Below the pieces are notes generated by a model. The model was given only the letters and a program-made list of their open reading frames with translations, did no database searches and was not told the origin of the DNA. A program made the position numbers and the translations under genes. Positions 1 through 12,132 of a DNA stretch of 64,000 nucleotides are shown here, piece after piece (the first letter of the stretch is position 1; each line of letters begins with the position of its first letter). This DNA comes from Riptortus pedestris (lineage: Eukaryota; Arthropoda; Insecta; Hemiptera; Alydidae): positions 57,501,501 through 57,565,500 of the forward strand of contig CM032232.1 of assembly GCA_019009955.1 (NCBI GenBank), written 5' to 3'.

Positions 1-399
1 TCTAGTTACTGACTACCAATGGAAATTAAGGCATTGCACAGGTGGAATGAACTCCAGCTGCTCCTACTGTAGGACTAGAACGCTTTGGGATTTCATTTGC
101 TTTTTTAATTAAATACACTCTCTTTTTTTTACATGTTTGTGTCATCATCGACTTATGCACTTCCTGTTTTATTTATTAACTTAATATTTTTTATTTGTAG
201 ATTATATATATATTGTTGTTCCTAAATTATTGTTACGTTATCAGTTATACATTAGTGCTTCTTTGTTCTTAGTTTTACTCCCCTTCCCCCAATATTATTG
301 TTCAATTGTTGTTGTGCATGCAATTTTGTTTTTGTAATAAGCCATATCGCCTCGTAGTTAATGCTCTAAATATATTATGGGCTTTGGGAGTAGTTATTT
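1..399. other. unassigned AT-rich sequence
   Basis: No coding signal, recognisable repeat end or RNA gene was seen in this stretch. It contains T-rich runs only. Confidence 0.5.
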
Positions 400-610
400 G
401 GTTATAGCCTAATTAGATATATTAGTGACTATTAATCTCATGTGGTAAATCTAGAGCCGTGAGTTTGATTCTCATCTGGGCAATAGGAATATATTTAGTG
501 ACGAACGTATTCAATAAAATCCTTGGCCCTTTGGCTAGAACCGTGTGGTAACCTATAGGTATCTCGTCCCAATTACCCTTATTAGCTGAAAGTAGACGTT
601 AATAAATAAC
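400..610 (+). repeat. tRNA-derived SINE, + copy
   Basis: The copy has a B-box-like segment (GTGAGTTTGATTCTC), then the family body GCAATAGGAATATATTTAGTGACG, here cited only as GCAATAGGAATATATTTAG, then ATAAAATCCTTGG, GGTAACCTATAGGTA and the tail AAAGTAGACGTTAATAAATAA. The same order of blocks recurs about ten times in the window on both strands, which defines the family. The 5' tRNA-like head is diverged here. Confidence 0.7.
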
Positions 611-1377
611 ACTTTTTTTTAATCCTGGCTAGAAACTTGTGGTAAACTATGAGTAACACGTCCCATATATTTTTTAAATGCAGGCCCATTTTTTATATTA
701 TTTCTGAGAATACATTCCTAGAAATATTGAATAAGAGAATATATTCTTGTTTTTTTTCAAGAGTTTTGTTTAATGACGACTGCGACATTATCTAGCAACT
801 ATGTCCCTTGTTCTGGGTGGGTTCAATAAAATTTGAGCTTTTATAGATGTCACATTTCAAAGATAAGGACAATGGCATCTATGATATTAGAGGGGCAGAA
901 AAAATTCTCTGATATTCATTTATTCGTCCTTATTTTTATTAAATTAGATTACAGCAACAGTAAGTGAAAGAATATAATACTATTTAATTATTAAATATGT
1001 CATATATATGACCAAAGATGAATATCCTTGAATATATTACTGTTTTAAAGTAATTTCGTTCATTGTTATGTCCCTAGGTCAGCCTCAAAGTTAATGGAGT
1101 ATCCATGTTTGTTCACAAGTTGGCTGCTTGCCTTCTTGTCTTCCGTGAATTTCTACAGATTTGGCAATGGTTTACTTCAATGTAGTATCCTTCACATTTA
1201 ATCCACTCCGAGGTAAATACCTTGAAAATAACTGTGCTCAGTATAATTTTAAAGATTGATTCAGCCATTCTGCTGTAGAAGCCAGTAATTCAATTTTGTG
1301 AAGAAAATAAGGTATTTGGCAATTTTCATCAAGGGAAATTATATACTGGGAAATGAGGGAAACTTTTTTATAAACTA
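611..1377. other. unassigned, with a SINE 3' fragment
   Basis: A short SINE 3' fragment is visible at about 620-665 (CTGGCTAGAAACTTGTGGTA). The rest is AT-rich with no supported gene. Confidence 0.45.
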
Positions 1378-1379
1378 TC

Positions 1380-1412
<33 letters not shown>

Positions 1413-2509
1413 GTAACCTCTGTCTGTACATTGATTTTTTTTCGCGAAATTTCACGATAACTTTTCGTTTCACATGTCATAGACACCATATCTGCATTTT
1501 GTTTCTTTCGTGTATGTTTGTTTGTTTGTTTGTTACCTTTTCGCGCATAAACAGCTGAACCGAATTTTATGAAACTTGGTATGTATATTACTACTAAGCA
1601 AACTTAGACTTTAGGCTATATTAATTTTATCTGAGGCGAACAGGAGTGGGGGTTATAAGGGAAGCCTGAAATTAAAAATAGCGATATTTCGTTTTCTATT
1701 GGTTTTTCGGCAAATATGCACATAACAAAAGTTGTTTATTTTGTTATTTAGAGTAACTTTTGTTATATAAACTTTTGTCGTATACCGAAGTTTAAAAGCG
1801 TTATACGCTAAAAATTATAGCGGGAGTCAACAATATTATTTGCCAAAAAAGACTCAACCGAACTAAATAAAACTCGGTATGTCTATTAGCAGTAAAGCCT
1901 TCATTATAATAAGCCATACCAACATTTCTATGGACGGGCAGGAGTGGGGGTTATAAGGGAAGCCTGAAATTAAAAATAGCGATATTTCGTTTCCTATTGG
2001 TTTTTCCGCAAATATAAACATAACAAAAGTTGTTTATTATGTTATTTGGAGTAACTTTTGTTATATACACTTTTGTCGTATATCTAAGTATAAATGAGTT
2101 ATACGTTAAAACTTTAGCGGGAGCCAACAATGTTATTGGGCACTCATGCCTGAACCGAACTTAACAAATCTCGGTATGTCAATTAGCATTAATTCTTCCA
2201 TAATTATAAGTTATATTAAAATTTTTAGGTTCGAACGGGAGGGGGGTTATAAGGGAGGCCTGAAATAAAAATTCACCATATTTACATGTATAAGAGACAT
2301 GTAGTGGGAAATATAAAAATATCGAAGACAGTGAAGCATTATCGAACAAATATTCTATTATTAGCAAATCCACGGCAACGACGGGTATCAATCCTAAACA
2401 CTGGGACGGGTAAATGTCAAAATATTGTGCAATGTAAAGCCTGCTAAAAAATACTATCACCATTCAGCCTCAAATGAATTCCCGGGCGAAGCCGGGTATC
2501 TGAGCTAGT
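1378..2509 (+). mobile_element. non-autonomous Helitron, complete ends
   Basis: It starts TCTATATATA followed by AAAATTGTAACCTCTGTCTG and ends with the hairpin CCCGGGCGAAGCCGGG (2481-2496), then TATCTGAGCTAGT. A TC start and a hairpin followed by CTRR are the known terminal signature of Helitrons. There is no transposase (Rep/helicase) reading frame, so it is non-autonomous. The inside is three related units: the anchor CGAA..TTATGAAACTTGGTATG at about 1560 recurs in diverged form at about 1858 and 2156, a period of about 298 bp. It has GTTTGTTTGTTTG repeats near the 5' end. Confidence 0.8.
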
Positions 2510-2754
2510 ATTCTATAAAACTCCTTTCTATTGGAGGATAACTAATAAGAAGCCACTTTGTCATATCTGTGTAATTAATTGAAATGAAGATTAACTAAAT
2601 ATTTTTGAATGAATTCTTCCAAATGAGTTTGGTGACGTGGACCATACATTAATTGTATAAATAGCTGGAGTATAATTATTTTATAAATTTGATAGAAATA
2701 CTAATTTAAATTGCTCAAATAATTATTCCTCATTTTCCAAGATATAGTCATATT

Positions 2755-2885
2755 TAGCAGATTTCTCTTAATGGAAATCAGCACTTGAGGTTGTACTCAT
2801 GGTGGGATTTTCGAAAATAAATCTTCAAATGTACATCGATCCTAGAAGGTGACGAAATTGACATCCATTCAAAATTCTCTCTCTG

Positions 2886-2964
<79 letters not shown>

Positions 2965-3395
2965 ATTTGTCGGTTATCGATCTAGTAGCCGCATATTTGT
3001 TTGCTCGATTCTGAGACTGATGTCTTCCATATACAACTAAAAACTGAAATCGGACAGGGGAGTAGGGTTTAGGGAGGGGGGGGGGTCGAAAGTTCTAAAT
3101 ATCTCCGTTACTATGAGTCTGATTGAACTGATCGTATGTAACGAATCTTCTAGCAAATTAAATTTTCTATAACTGTTGCTCTATACACGTTTTCTCTCTC
3201 AGTAAACCCCCATTTTTAATAATTCCACTTACTCGAATATGAAATGTCTTATTCCAAAATTGTTGAAAAATTGTTTTAATATGTCTTTTATAGATAAGAT
3301 ACATGCAAAATACATTATGTGAGATGTGTATGTGACATGTCAGCACGTGAGAAATCTACATAGTTAGCGCTGCGTCTGCGTGACCGAATTTTCAG
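2755..3395 (+). mobile_element. HINE-like element, + orientation
   Basis: It starts TTAGCAGATTTCTCTTAATGG and ends with the diverged GAGAAATCTACATAGTTAGC followed by CTGCGTGACCG. The central microsatellite is a CT run (2878-2919) followed by a TA run (2926-2955), at the position where other copies carry TA only. The segment after the microsatellite carries the family modules (GCTGAAATCGGAC-like, GTTACTATGAGTCTGAT, CAGTAAACCCCC). Confidence 0.7.
2878..2958. repeat. CT/TA microsatellite
   Basis: An uninterrupted (CT)n run passes into (TA)n and then a short ACACAC tract. It sits at the central microsatellite position of the surrounding HINE-like element. Confidence 0.9.
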
Positions 3396-3704
3396 AATAT
3401 ACCTATCGTAGTTTAAATATTGATTTTTTTTCTCTAGGCTGACTTCATATATAGTTCAAAATAGCCAGCGAGGTGAAATATAAGGCAAGCATATACATTT
3501 ATGTTATAATTATTACTATAACAGCTGCTCGTGCTGATCCATTGATTGACCTGTTGATATACAGTGCAACATTTCAAAAACCTCCGACTCCTTCATTGCA
3601 TAGATTTCGTTTCTCGAATTTCCTTAGACTTTAAAAGATTATTTCCTTTATGGAAACTACCATCCATTCTATAATTTTTGAACACTCGATTCCATGTATT
3701 GGTT
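3345..3704. repeat. 360-bp duplicated segment, copy 1
   Basis: This segment, from GAAATCTACATAGTTAGCGC to TCCATGTATTGGTTGC, is almost identical to 13240-13597 in the same orientation, with differences at only a handful of sites. It contains a HINE-like 3' tail plus about 310 bp of otherwise unique DNA. On the minus strand it lies directly downstream of the putative terminal exon at 3730-3933, so it may be that exon's 3' untranslated region. Confidence 0.85.
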
Positions 3705-3729
3705 GCGACTACTGGCTACGCCTAACGTG

Positions 3730-3933
3730 CTAATCCTGTGAACTCTTAACTTTGGAAGTTACAGAGGTTACTCGTACGGGCATTTCCCAATACTTTGGTG
3801 CCTTCTCCATAAGGTTTTCGAACATTAATGACATCAGAAATAGTTGCGAGGAATCCTTTACTCTAGGCCATAACTGTTCCATGCCTCCGTAGCCCTTAGC
3901 CTGCATAAGCTGACTAATGATAGGCATTACCCA
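3730..3933 (-). CDS. possible terminal exon, unrecognised protein
   Basis: On the minus strand an AG acceptor (TACTCATAG) is followed by 67 codons and a TAG stop. The peptide begins WVMPIISQLMQAKGYGGMEQ and contains FENLMEKAPKYWEMPVRV. Its composition (E, K, M, W, P, balanced codons, locally higher GC) differs from the AT-driven peptides seen elsewhere in the window, which is why I list it. I do not recognise the family. No upstream exon was identified on the minus strand in the next several kilobases, and the polypyrimidine tract is weak. It could be the last exon of a host gene, a retro-fragment, or chance. The sequence 3' of the stop is duplicated at 13.24-13.60 kb, but the coding part is not. 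Confidence 0.35.
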   Translation of the reverse strand, partial: WVMPIISQLMQAKGYGGMEQLWPRVKDSSQLFLMSLMFENLMEKAPKYWEMPVRVTSVTSKVKSSQD

Positions 3934-4435
3934 CTATGAGTATGCAAACTAAAAATAAATTCTAACCTCAGGTACCCACTGACTTCGTGATAATTTAGAA
4001 TGGAGGAGGATTCAAAATTTACCAAGACTATCTGAGTGAGGATAGCTTATGAATAATTTAAATAATAAAAATGATATATAGGATAGTTGGCTATCGGCTA
4101 CAGACATGCTCACCCAAACCGAAGATGAATGTATTTTTTTTGTGTATACAGTTTCTGACATCTTTGCTATTCTTCTTAAGATGATTATTGCAACACTGCT
4201 GAGCAGGGAGGTAAAATCTCACCGTTCAGTGGTCCCACGTGAAAACAAATGTTTTTTTTTAAGATGAGACCACCGGGAAATAGAAATTGTTTCACTGTTA
4301 TAAACATAGTTAATTATGAATAGGTATAAGGCCAAATGTTAATTAAAATGCGATTAGAATTAAAACATTGTGTTTTGAAGAGTAATACATTTTTCATTTT
4401 GCAGCTATACGGACGAAGTATATTTTTTACGAAGT
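3934..4435. other. unassigned
   Basis: AT-rich; no gene, repeat end or RNA signature was recognised. Confidence 0.4.
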
Positions 4436-4892
4436 AAAAAGTCCGTCACGCAAGTGCAGAATAAGCGGGTTTCCCACGTACTGGAATATGGCTCGCTGAT
4501 GACCTCATTTCACCATCTATACTCTATTTCTACTGCAGGAAGAATACTTTGCTAACAGGAGGCGATACGAGATGTTAAGCTACTTAAAGTGAAAAACGGA
4601 GGAGTATAAGTAAGGGATTACAAAAGGTGAAACCAAAAAATAAAAACCACAAATACCTTCGATAATATTCGAGTCAGAGTGGACATCTATAAAACAATAG
4701 TGGCAGACATATTAAATTGTAAGAATATTTATTATATACGATTTTTCGATCCCCTTCAAAAAAACCGAGACGGAAAAGATCTCAACCCATTTTTCTCACC
4801 TCCTATGTGGGATCAATGAGCAGTTGATTTTTTCAAAAATCGAGTCATGAGTAAAACCTCTATAAATGATTTCCCTTAGGCGAAAACTGCTT
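4436..4892 (-). mobile_element. diverged HINE-like element, minus orientation
   Basis: It begins AGTCCGTCACGCAAGTGCAG with GGGTTTCCCACGT, passes through CGATTTTTCGATCC, and ends GAGTCATGAGTAAAACCTC then GATTTCCCTTAGGCGAAAACTGCTT, cited in parts. It is short and lacks the central microsatellite. Confidence 0.6.
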
Positions 4893-5227
4893 AAAATACA
4901 GTTTGCTATTTATTGTAAAGTAAAAGGCAAGGGAAGCAATATAATAAGAGATAATGCATCTGTTTTATGGATATGACTTACGGTTGGTTAGGGATTGATG
5001 GCTATCGATAGTTCGCAACTCGGTAGTGGTCCATAGAGTAACCGCTGTTAACGGCAAGGAAGTAGATGATAGTTCCGCCTTTAATAAGCAGTAGTTTATA
5101 CACGTCGTGCGGGTTGGGTATCACTTAGCGCCGTCACTACCTGTCTCCTTACAAGCACGATTCAAACCTCGAACTACATATTTTGCTTATTCACCTGGCA
5201 ACTATGGGTTAGGTTAAGGAAGTCATT
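4893..5227. other. unassigned
   Basis: No supported gene or repeat. Locally less AT-rich around 5040-5200, without a convincing reading frame. Confidence 0.4.
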
Positions 5228-5925
5228 TAGCAGATTTCCCTTAACTGAAACCAGGTATTGTGTACTCATGATGCTCGTATATATATTTGCCTTCTAACCC
5301 ACGAGCGGCCCCAATTTTTGTACGATCGTTACCAATCTCGATATTTAAGGGTTTTATTTAAAATCGCAGATCTAGCTCGTCTCGGTTTCTATAGATACAT
5401 ATCTTCATATACATATATACATGTCTGTTATCTCTCCAGCGGTCGAAATGATTGCTTGTTCGTTAACAAACTTGATATATCGATATATAATAAAGATCAA
5501 GTTCGCGAACCGTTGAAATTGAACAGGGGGGAGGGAAGGGGGATTTTTAAATTTTCACAAATCTCAAACAGTAAAAGATCAATGAAAACAATATTTATTA
5601 TTTAATCTTCAAATAAAGTGGTGCATGATATAACACTATATTGTAAATAGGACATCATCAGAAGTTGGGGTGGGGTACTGATGACTGAAAACTCAAATGC
5701 AAATATCTCTGTTAATATTAAAGACATAGGAAATAAAATTTAAATTAATATGGATTCATGAGCTTTTCCCAAAGGAGATATTAAAATTTTTCAAAATTTC
5801 TCCACTATAAACCCCTCACCTTTCCGTGTTCTGCCATTAATTAGCTTCACGTTTACTTTTACCAAGTCAAGTTTGGTAACGATCATACAAAAATTGCGGC
5901 CGCTAAATGGATGTATATGTGTATA
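5228..5925. mobile_element. composite HINE-like sequence (head-to-head halves)
   Basis: The left part (to about 5590) reads in + orientation: TAGCAGATTTCCCTTAACTG, TGTCTGTTATCTCTCCAGCG, AAGATCAAGTTCGCG. The right part reads in minus orientation: AAATATCTCTGTTAATATTA up to AAAATTGCGGCCGCTAAATG. Both halves belong to the same family, so this is a rearranged or nested pair. Confidence 0.55.
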
Positions 5926-5934
5926 GATAGGTAT

Positions 5935-6265
5935 ATATTCTTTTTTGACAGATTTCTATGACAAATATTTTATAGTTTTAGTTAATAATCGAACATTTTT
6001 CATAGTATTCATCTTTTGTATAAAACATCATTCTGAGATGAAGCACATTAATTTATTTTAAAACAAAGAATACTTTTTATAGATTTAATACATTCGGGCA
6101 GTGAGTTAAAGAGTTTTACTCCTGAAAATGATACACTTCTCTAGAAATATATATGTTTGTGGTGGGGGGGGGGGTTGAAGCAATTTCGTATCTTGTTTTA
6201 TGATGCTATTTTTGTAAAACGAGTTCATGTTTTGTTTCACCAACAGCATCGTTTGTTACATGTGT
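5935..6265 (+). repeat. family C dispersed repeat, copy 1
   Basis: It shares the ordered blocks TATGACAAATATTTTATAG, GAACATTTTTCATAGTATTCA, TAAAACATCATTC..GATGAAG, AGAATACTTTTTATAGATTT and CCTGAAAATGATACAC (cited in part) with 20375-20735, and partially with 61655-61800. Reverse-complement relatives are at 21575-21745 and 39236-39470. No coding capacity or terminal structure was recognised. Confidence 0.6.
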
Positions 6266-6275
6266 AGAGAGATTT

Positions 6276-6411
6276 TAGCAGATTTCCCTTAAGGGAAATC
6301 AGCTATTGAGGTCGTACCCATGACGTGATTTTCGAAAAATTTCTTCAATGTCCATCGATCCTACCCAGGAGATGACGAAAATGAGGTCCGTTCAAAATTA
6401 TATATATATAT

Positions 6412-6472
<61 letters not shown>

Positions 6473-6910
6473 TGTTAACGTTCTAGCGGTCGCAATTGTT
6501 GTTTGTTTGTTACCAACCTCGATATTTAAACGGATTATGCAAAAAGACAGATCAAGTTCGTTAATGGCTGAAATCGGACCAGTGGGTGGGGGGGGGGTTT
6601 AGAGGGGGGATTTTCGAAAATTCGAAATATCTCCGTTAGCATACGTCGGATCAAAAAATTGTATAGAATCAATCTTATTCTAAATGAAATTTACTATAAA
6701 TATTTTTCCATACATTTATTCTCTATCTTGAATATTAACCGAGATATTAGCATTTTTATTAAATTTGGGCCAATAACATATGACTGTTTCCCGCCAAAAG
6801 CTAGTTCGGCCCTTTACCGTAACTGTTCGGCTCTCGTATGGAGATTTCTCTATTGTATAACTTCACGTGGGAAATCTGCTTAGTTTACGTAGCCCCTCTG
6901 TGACGGACTT
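6276..6910 (+). mobile_element. HINE-like element, + orientation, near complete
   Basis: It starts TTAGCAGATTTCCCTTAAGG, then GGAAATCAGCTATTGAGGTC. A TA microsatellite lies at about 6398-6468. It ends CACGTGGGAAATCTGCTTAG, then TTTACGTAGCCCCTCTGTGACGGAC (cited in parts). The 5' AGCAGATTTCCC and the 3' internal GGGAAATCTGCT are inverted repeats, and the flanks are T-rich (ATTT / TTTTT), consistent with insertion in a T run. Confidence 0.8.
6398..6468. repeat. TA microsatellite
   Basis: (TA)n with CATACATACA interruptions, at the central microsatellite position of the HINE-like copy. Confidence 0.9.
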
Positions 6911-6949
6911 TTTTTAATCCTTTGTTGATTGAAGGCTCTTTTCTGCTAA

Positions 6950-7050
6950 TTTAAAATGCCAAATACTAAAATAGGCTAGAATAGGGTGGTAACCTGTAGA
7001 TAACCCGTCCCAATTAGCCTTAGTTGCAAAAAGTGGGCGTTAATAATAAA
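6950..7050 (+). repeat. SINE 3' fragment
   Basis: It matches the 3' part of the tRNA-derived SINE: GGCTAGAATAGGGTGGTAAC, CTGTAGATAACCCGTCCCAA and AAAGTGGGCGTTAATAATAA. The tRNA-like head is missing. Confidence 0.65.
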
Positions 7051-8040
7051 TATTTAAATTTGTCTTTTTAAGTTATACCAATGCAAAACACCATACGTGA
7101 ACCGTCTATGGAAATAGCCAGAGTATATTAGTAACAGAATTTCCATTGGAAGATATTTCTGAACTTATTTCAATAAGAATCCATGCGATTTCAGTTTCTT
7201 AGTTAATTCTTCAATGTGACCAAACCTAATCAGAAGTCAATCCTAATTAATATATCAAGCAAACTTGTAAAACGTCTTCATTATTCATTGATAACACCCC
7301 AGAAGAATGTGAGCAATATTTGTAGAAATCTAGAATATCTCTTTCCGGTAGGTTCTAGATAGCTTATTAGCAATTAACTAATATGATGATGCTTTACTAG
7401 CAACGTAACCATCCATTTTCAATTTTTCTGTGCCTGTACCTATTATATATAATTTGGTTGAATTACTCTCAGCCAGAATCAAGTATTAGCTATACTAAGG
7501 GAGGAGATGAAATAAATTTCGCTGACAAAATGAAATCGCTGATTCATTTGTTGTTGAGATTAAATTACAAAATCAGTTATTATTTTTTTTTGTTTTATGA
7601 TCTTATATAACGGAAACGTAATTACTTTCACTATAATTTTTTATCCATTATTATTATTATTAAATGTCATTACAATTTTTTTATTACAATCTTGTTGTAT
7701 TTATGTATGCCGCTACAATTGCGATTCGTCTTAAATCAATAAAAAAGTATAAGTATACAAAAATCAGAAGATTTATTACCTTTATAACAAAAACACAATA
7801 GGGAGGTAAACTACCTGGAGGTAGATGCAGAAGGGAGGTAAACAGAATAACCTTATATTTTACAAACACAGCAATTACTTTATTTCCTTTTACATAATGA
7901 AAACTTAAATAAACAAATTCAGATATAAATAACAATAAAGTCCTACAGACTTGTACGAAAAACGGTGATTCTCCCCCACACGTACAACAATTTATTGGTA
8001 TCATATTTCATCAAATCATCCATTATTTCTTAAATACATA
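7051..8040. other. unassigned AT-rich DNA
   Basis: A 106-codon open frame exists on the minus strand at 7684-8004. Its hydrophobic, Phe/Ile/Leu-rich product looks like AT-rich chance sequence, and I see no domain. No repeat ends were recognised. Confidence 0.4.
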
Positions 8041-9429
<1,389 letters not shown>

Positions 9430-9944
9430 ATAAAAAGTCATCAATAAATTGGATACTTACAGTTTGTAGTTGGCATATATTTCTGGGTAATGGGAAAATT
9501 ATTACTTTTACGCAGTCAGTTAAAATGTTTTACTGACAGCACCCTGTTATAGTACCAATATATAGGTTCTTCTCCCCTGGTCATCAGGTATCTAGGTGTT
9601 GTCTTGTGCGAAGGCGTGTAAGTACTATTTCTTTTCTTCTAGACTATGGTCTATAACATTAAGTGAAATTTTGTGTATTAAATTTGATTTCTCTCAGTTT
9701 ACTGTCAGAGTCATGCCATAAGTTATTCCAATCATTACTGGGTTTTCTAATTTAAGAAAATCTTATTTTTATTGTTTATAGAGAATGCCGTCTTACTTAC
9801 CGAATCATCGCCATCCGTGCTAATGGTATATACTATGAACTTTGTGAATCAATATGTGTTCCTGAGATAATTGTAGTATTTTTTGCTTCAAAAATAAACA
9901 TAAATACATAACAAACGGATTGACCATTATCATCTTCGGTTTTT
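9430..9944. other. unassigned
   Basis: No gene or repeat end was recognised. Confidence 0.4.
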
Positions 9945-10430
9945 AGCAGCTTTCCTTTAAGAGAAATCAGCTATTGAGGTTTTACTTATGGCGCGATTTC
10001 GAAATCTTTTCTCTTATGTCCATCGATTCAACCCAGACGGTGACGAACATGATAGATCCGTTCAAAACTGTCATCTATCGATCTATATTTCTGTTAACTC
10101 TGTAGCAGTCGCACTTTTTGTTTGATCGTTACAAAACCCCATTTTTCCACGCTCTACGTCAAATAAAAATCGAGTTCGTTAATGGCTGAAATCAGATCAG
10201 TGAGAAGGGAGGGGGGTTTAGAGGGAGAATAGTGAAATATATCCCTTATTATAATTCGAATCCTAAACATGTATAGAGCCAATCTTCCTACGAATGTAAT
10301 TCCTTTTATATATTGTCATATACATTGTTTTTCTACATTACAGTTACATGCATTTTTTGTTAGCTGAAATATTATTCGTACTTTCTTGTTTTCTGTCTGC
10401 AGTAAACCCCCACTTCTACTCATCGGCTTT
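9945..10430 (+). mobile_element. HINE-like element, truncated 3' end
   Basis: It starts TTAGCAGCTTTCCTTTAAGAG, has TCCATCGATTCAACCCAGACG and GGCTGAAATCAGATCAGTGA, and stops within a CAGTAAACCCCCAC-like module next to another copy. The microsatellite is replaced by CATCTATCGATCTATATTTC. Confidence 0.65.
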
Positions 10431-10519
10431 AGCACATTTCCCCTAAGGGAAATGAACTATTGAGGCCGTAAACATGACGCAATTTTCGAAAAATTCTTCA
10501 AATGCCCATCAACTCCCAG
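10431..10519 (+). mobile_element. HINE-like 5' fragment
   Basis: It reads TTAGCACATTTCCCCTAAGG, then GAACTATTGAGGCCG and ACGCAATTTTCGAAAAATTC, then stops. It directly abuts the preceding truncated copy. Confidence 0.65.
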
Positions 10520-10660
10520 AGTAGTGGCCCCAAAGCCGTGGCGTTAACGTCAATTATACAGCAGAAGCACCTGATGATGGCACGTTAGTGCCGAAAGGCC
10601 TTGTGCGTGAATAAATAAATTGGTGGGAAGACTTCGTGTTATTGAGACCTGTTTCCCACG
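10520..10660 (+). mobile_element. probable retroelement 3' tail
   Basis: The block CACCTGATGATGGCACGTTA with GTGCCGAAAGGCC and GTGAATAAATAAATTGG resembles the 3' tails of Penelope-like and some LINE elements, where a 'gatgatggc...gccgaaa' motif is common. No coding part is attached. This is inferred from the motif only. Confidence 0.35.
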
Positions 10661-10671
10661 AATGTGTGTGT

Positions 10672-10675
<4 letters not shown>

Positions 10676-10742
<67 letters not shown>
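10676..10742. repeat. TA microsatellite
   Basis: (TA)n following a short TGTGTGTG tract. The mariner-like element begins immediately after it. Confidence 0.95.
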
Positions 10743-10745
<3 letters not shown>

Positions 10746-12113
10746 GGTGTCCCCAAACCAAACGGCCAAACTTCAGGGATCGATAGAGGATCGAAAAACT
10801 AAGAAAAAAAGTCCTCTGGCATATGCCTCGTTTTCGCTTCGTTTTTGAGAAAATAACAAAAAACTGAAAATAGTTGCGCAAAAAGTGTAATTTTTTTTTT
10901 AATAATGTATTTAAATTACAAAAAACTATTGGCTTTTTGAGTAAGCTTAATTTTTTAATTTACGAGGAGTAAATTTAGAAAACATGAATATTCTCACGCT
11001 TTCCTTATCAATAAAACGTCTAGATTGCGTGTTTAAACTTAAAAAAAAAAAGGATTAAAATTTTTACTATCATTTTAATCCTTTTTGGGGGGAATCCAGC
11101 CTCGCATTCTCACATTAGTGGTGTTGCTAGTACTGTTAAGTGAAGTCAACAAATATGGCTAGATTTATCAACGCTGAATACGCGGACATAGTCTACGTCT
11201 ACGGATTCTGCGATGGCAATGCACTTCAGGCAGTTCGGGAATATCGCAGACGGTTTCCTGACCGAGAAACCCCACACAGAGGTGTTTTTACCAGCACTTT
11301 CAGAAGGCTTCGAAAGACTGGGTCCTTCTCATGTAAACGTCATGGAAACCGTATGTAGGCTCCGATGGAAGCCGACCTGAGGCGGAGGGAGAGGATACTG
11401 AGGCACTTCAATACCAACCCTGGCACAAGCGTCCGGAGAGCTGCTTCAGTTCTAAGCATACCAAAGACAAGCATTTGGCGCACATTAAGGGCTGACCGCA
11501 GGCATGCTTACCATGTACAAAATTTAATACCCGCTGATTATCCCCGCCGATTAAATTTTTGTAATTGGTACAAAGAACAATTGCAAAACGATGTAAACTT
11601 AAGTTCGAAAGTAATCTGGACGGACGAAGCGACTTTTACACGTGCGGGCATATTCAATCAAAGAAACTACCACCTTTGGGCACATGAAAATTCCCGCGCT
11701 GTTAGAGAATTTCACTACCAGCATGAATTTTCTGTAAACGTGCGGGTCGGTCTTTGTTATAATCGAATGACTTAAGGACACTTTTGGAAGATATCCCTTT
11801 GGAAACAAGGCTTGAGAGCTGGTTTCAACTCGATGGTTGTCCTGCACATTTCGGAAGGGCCGTACGAGACTGGTTGGACATCAACTACCCAGGTCGCTGG
11901 ATAGGACGAGGTGGGCCGGTGCCTTGGCCTCCCCGGTCTCCGGACCTCACGCCACTAGATTTCTTCGTGTGGGGATACATGAAAGAAAATGTCTACCGAG
12001 AGCCCGTCAGCACAAGGGATGACCTCATCGAGCGCATCAGAATGGTTTGCAACCAGCTCACCGCAGAACAATGCTTAGATGCAGTTCGATCTGTGAGTAC
12101 GCGATGTGATGCG
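10743..12113 (+). mobile_element. mariner-like element with DUF4817-type transposase, 3' truncated
   Basis: It starts ACAGGGTGTCCCCAAACCAA directly after TATATA, consistent with a TA target. ACAGGGTGTCC-type ends are typical of this group. It then carries about 400 bp of non-coding leader with T-rich runs and the broken transposase. The right terminal inverted repeat is missing: at about 12113 the sequence switches into a HINE-like copy (GGATCGAAAAATTGTACAGA). Confidence 0.7.
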
Positions 12114-12132
12114 GATCGAAAAATTGTACAGA
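11140..12132 (+). pseudogene. broken mariner/Tc-type transposase with DUF4817-like N-terminus
   Basis: The gene would have cut and pasted the element. The first frame (11140-11358) begins MARFINAEYADIVYVYGFCD, the DUF4817-type helix-turn-helix start common in insect transposases, and ends at a premature TAG. The second frame (11365-11775) carries a second helix-turn-helix segment (GTSVRRAASVLSIPKTSIWR) and the first catalytic Asp in VIWTDEATF. The next frame (from about 11784) holds the second Asp in FQLDGCPAHF and the third acidic site in PRSPDLTPLDFFVWG. About 30-35 residues expected between WVNV-type sequence and the second Asp appear deleted, where the reading frame changes. All three catalytic positions survive, but two disruptions make it non-functional. 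The last codons run into the fused HINE-like sequence. Confidence 0.85.

Noticed and set aside
7684..8004. 106-codon minus-strand frame
   Set aside because: Hydrophobic, Phe/Ile/Leu-rich composition expected from AT-rich DNA; no domain, splice or promoter evidence.
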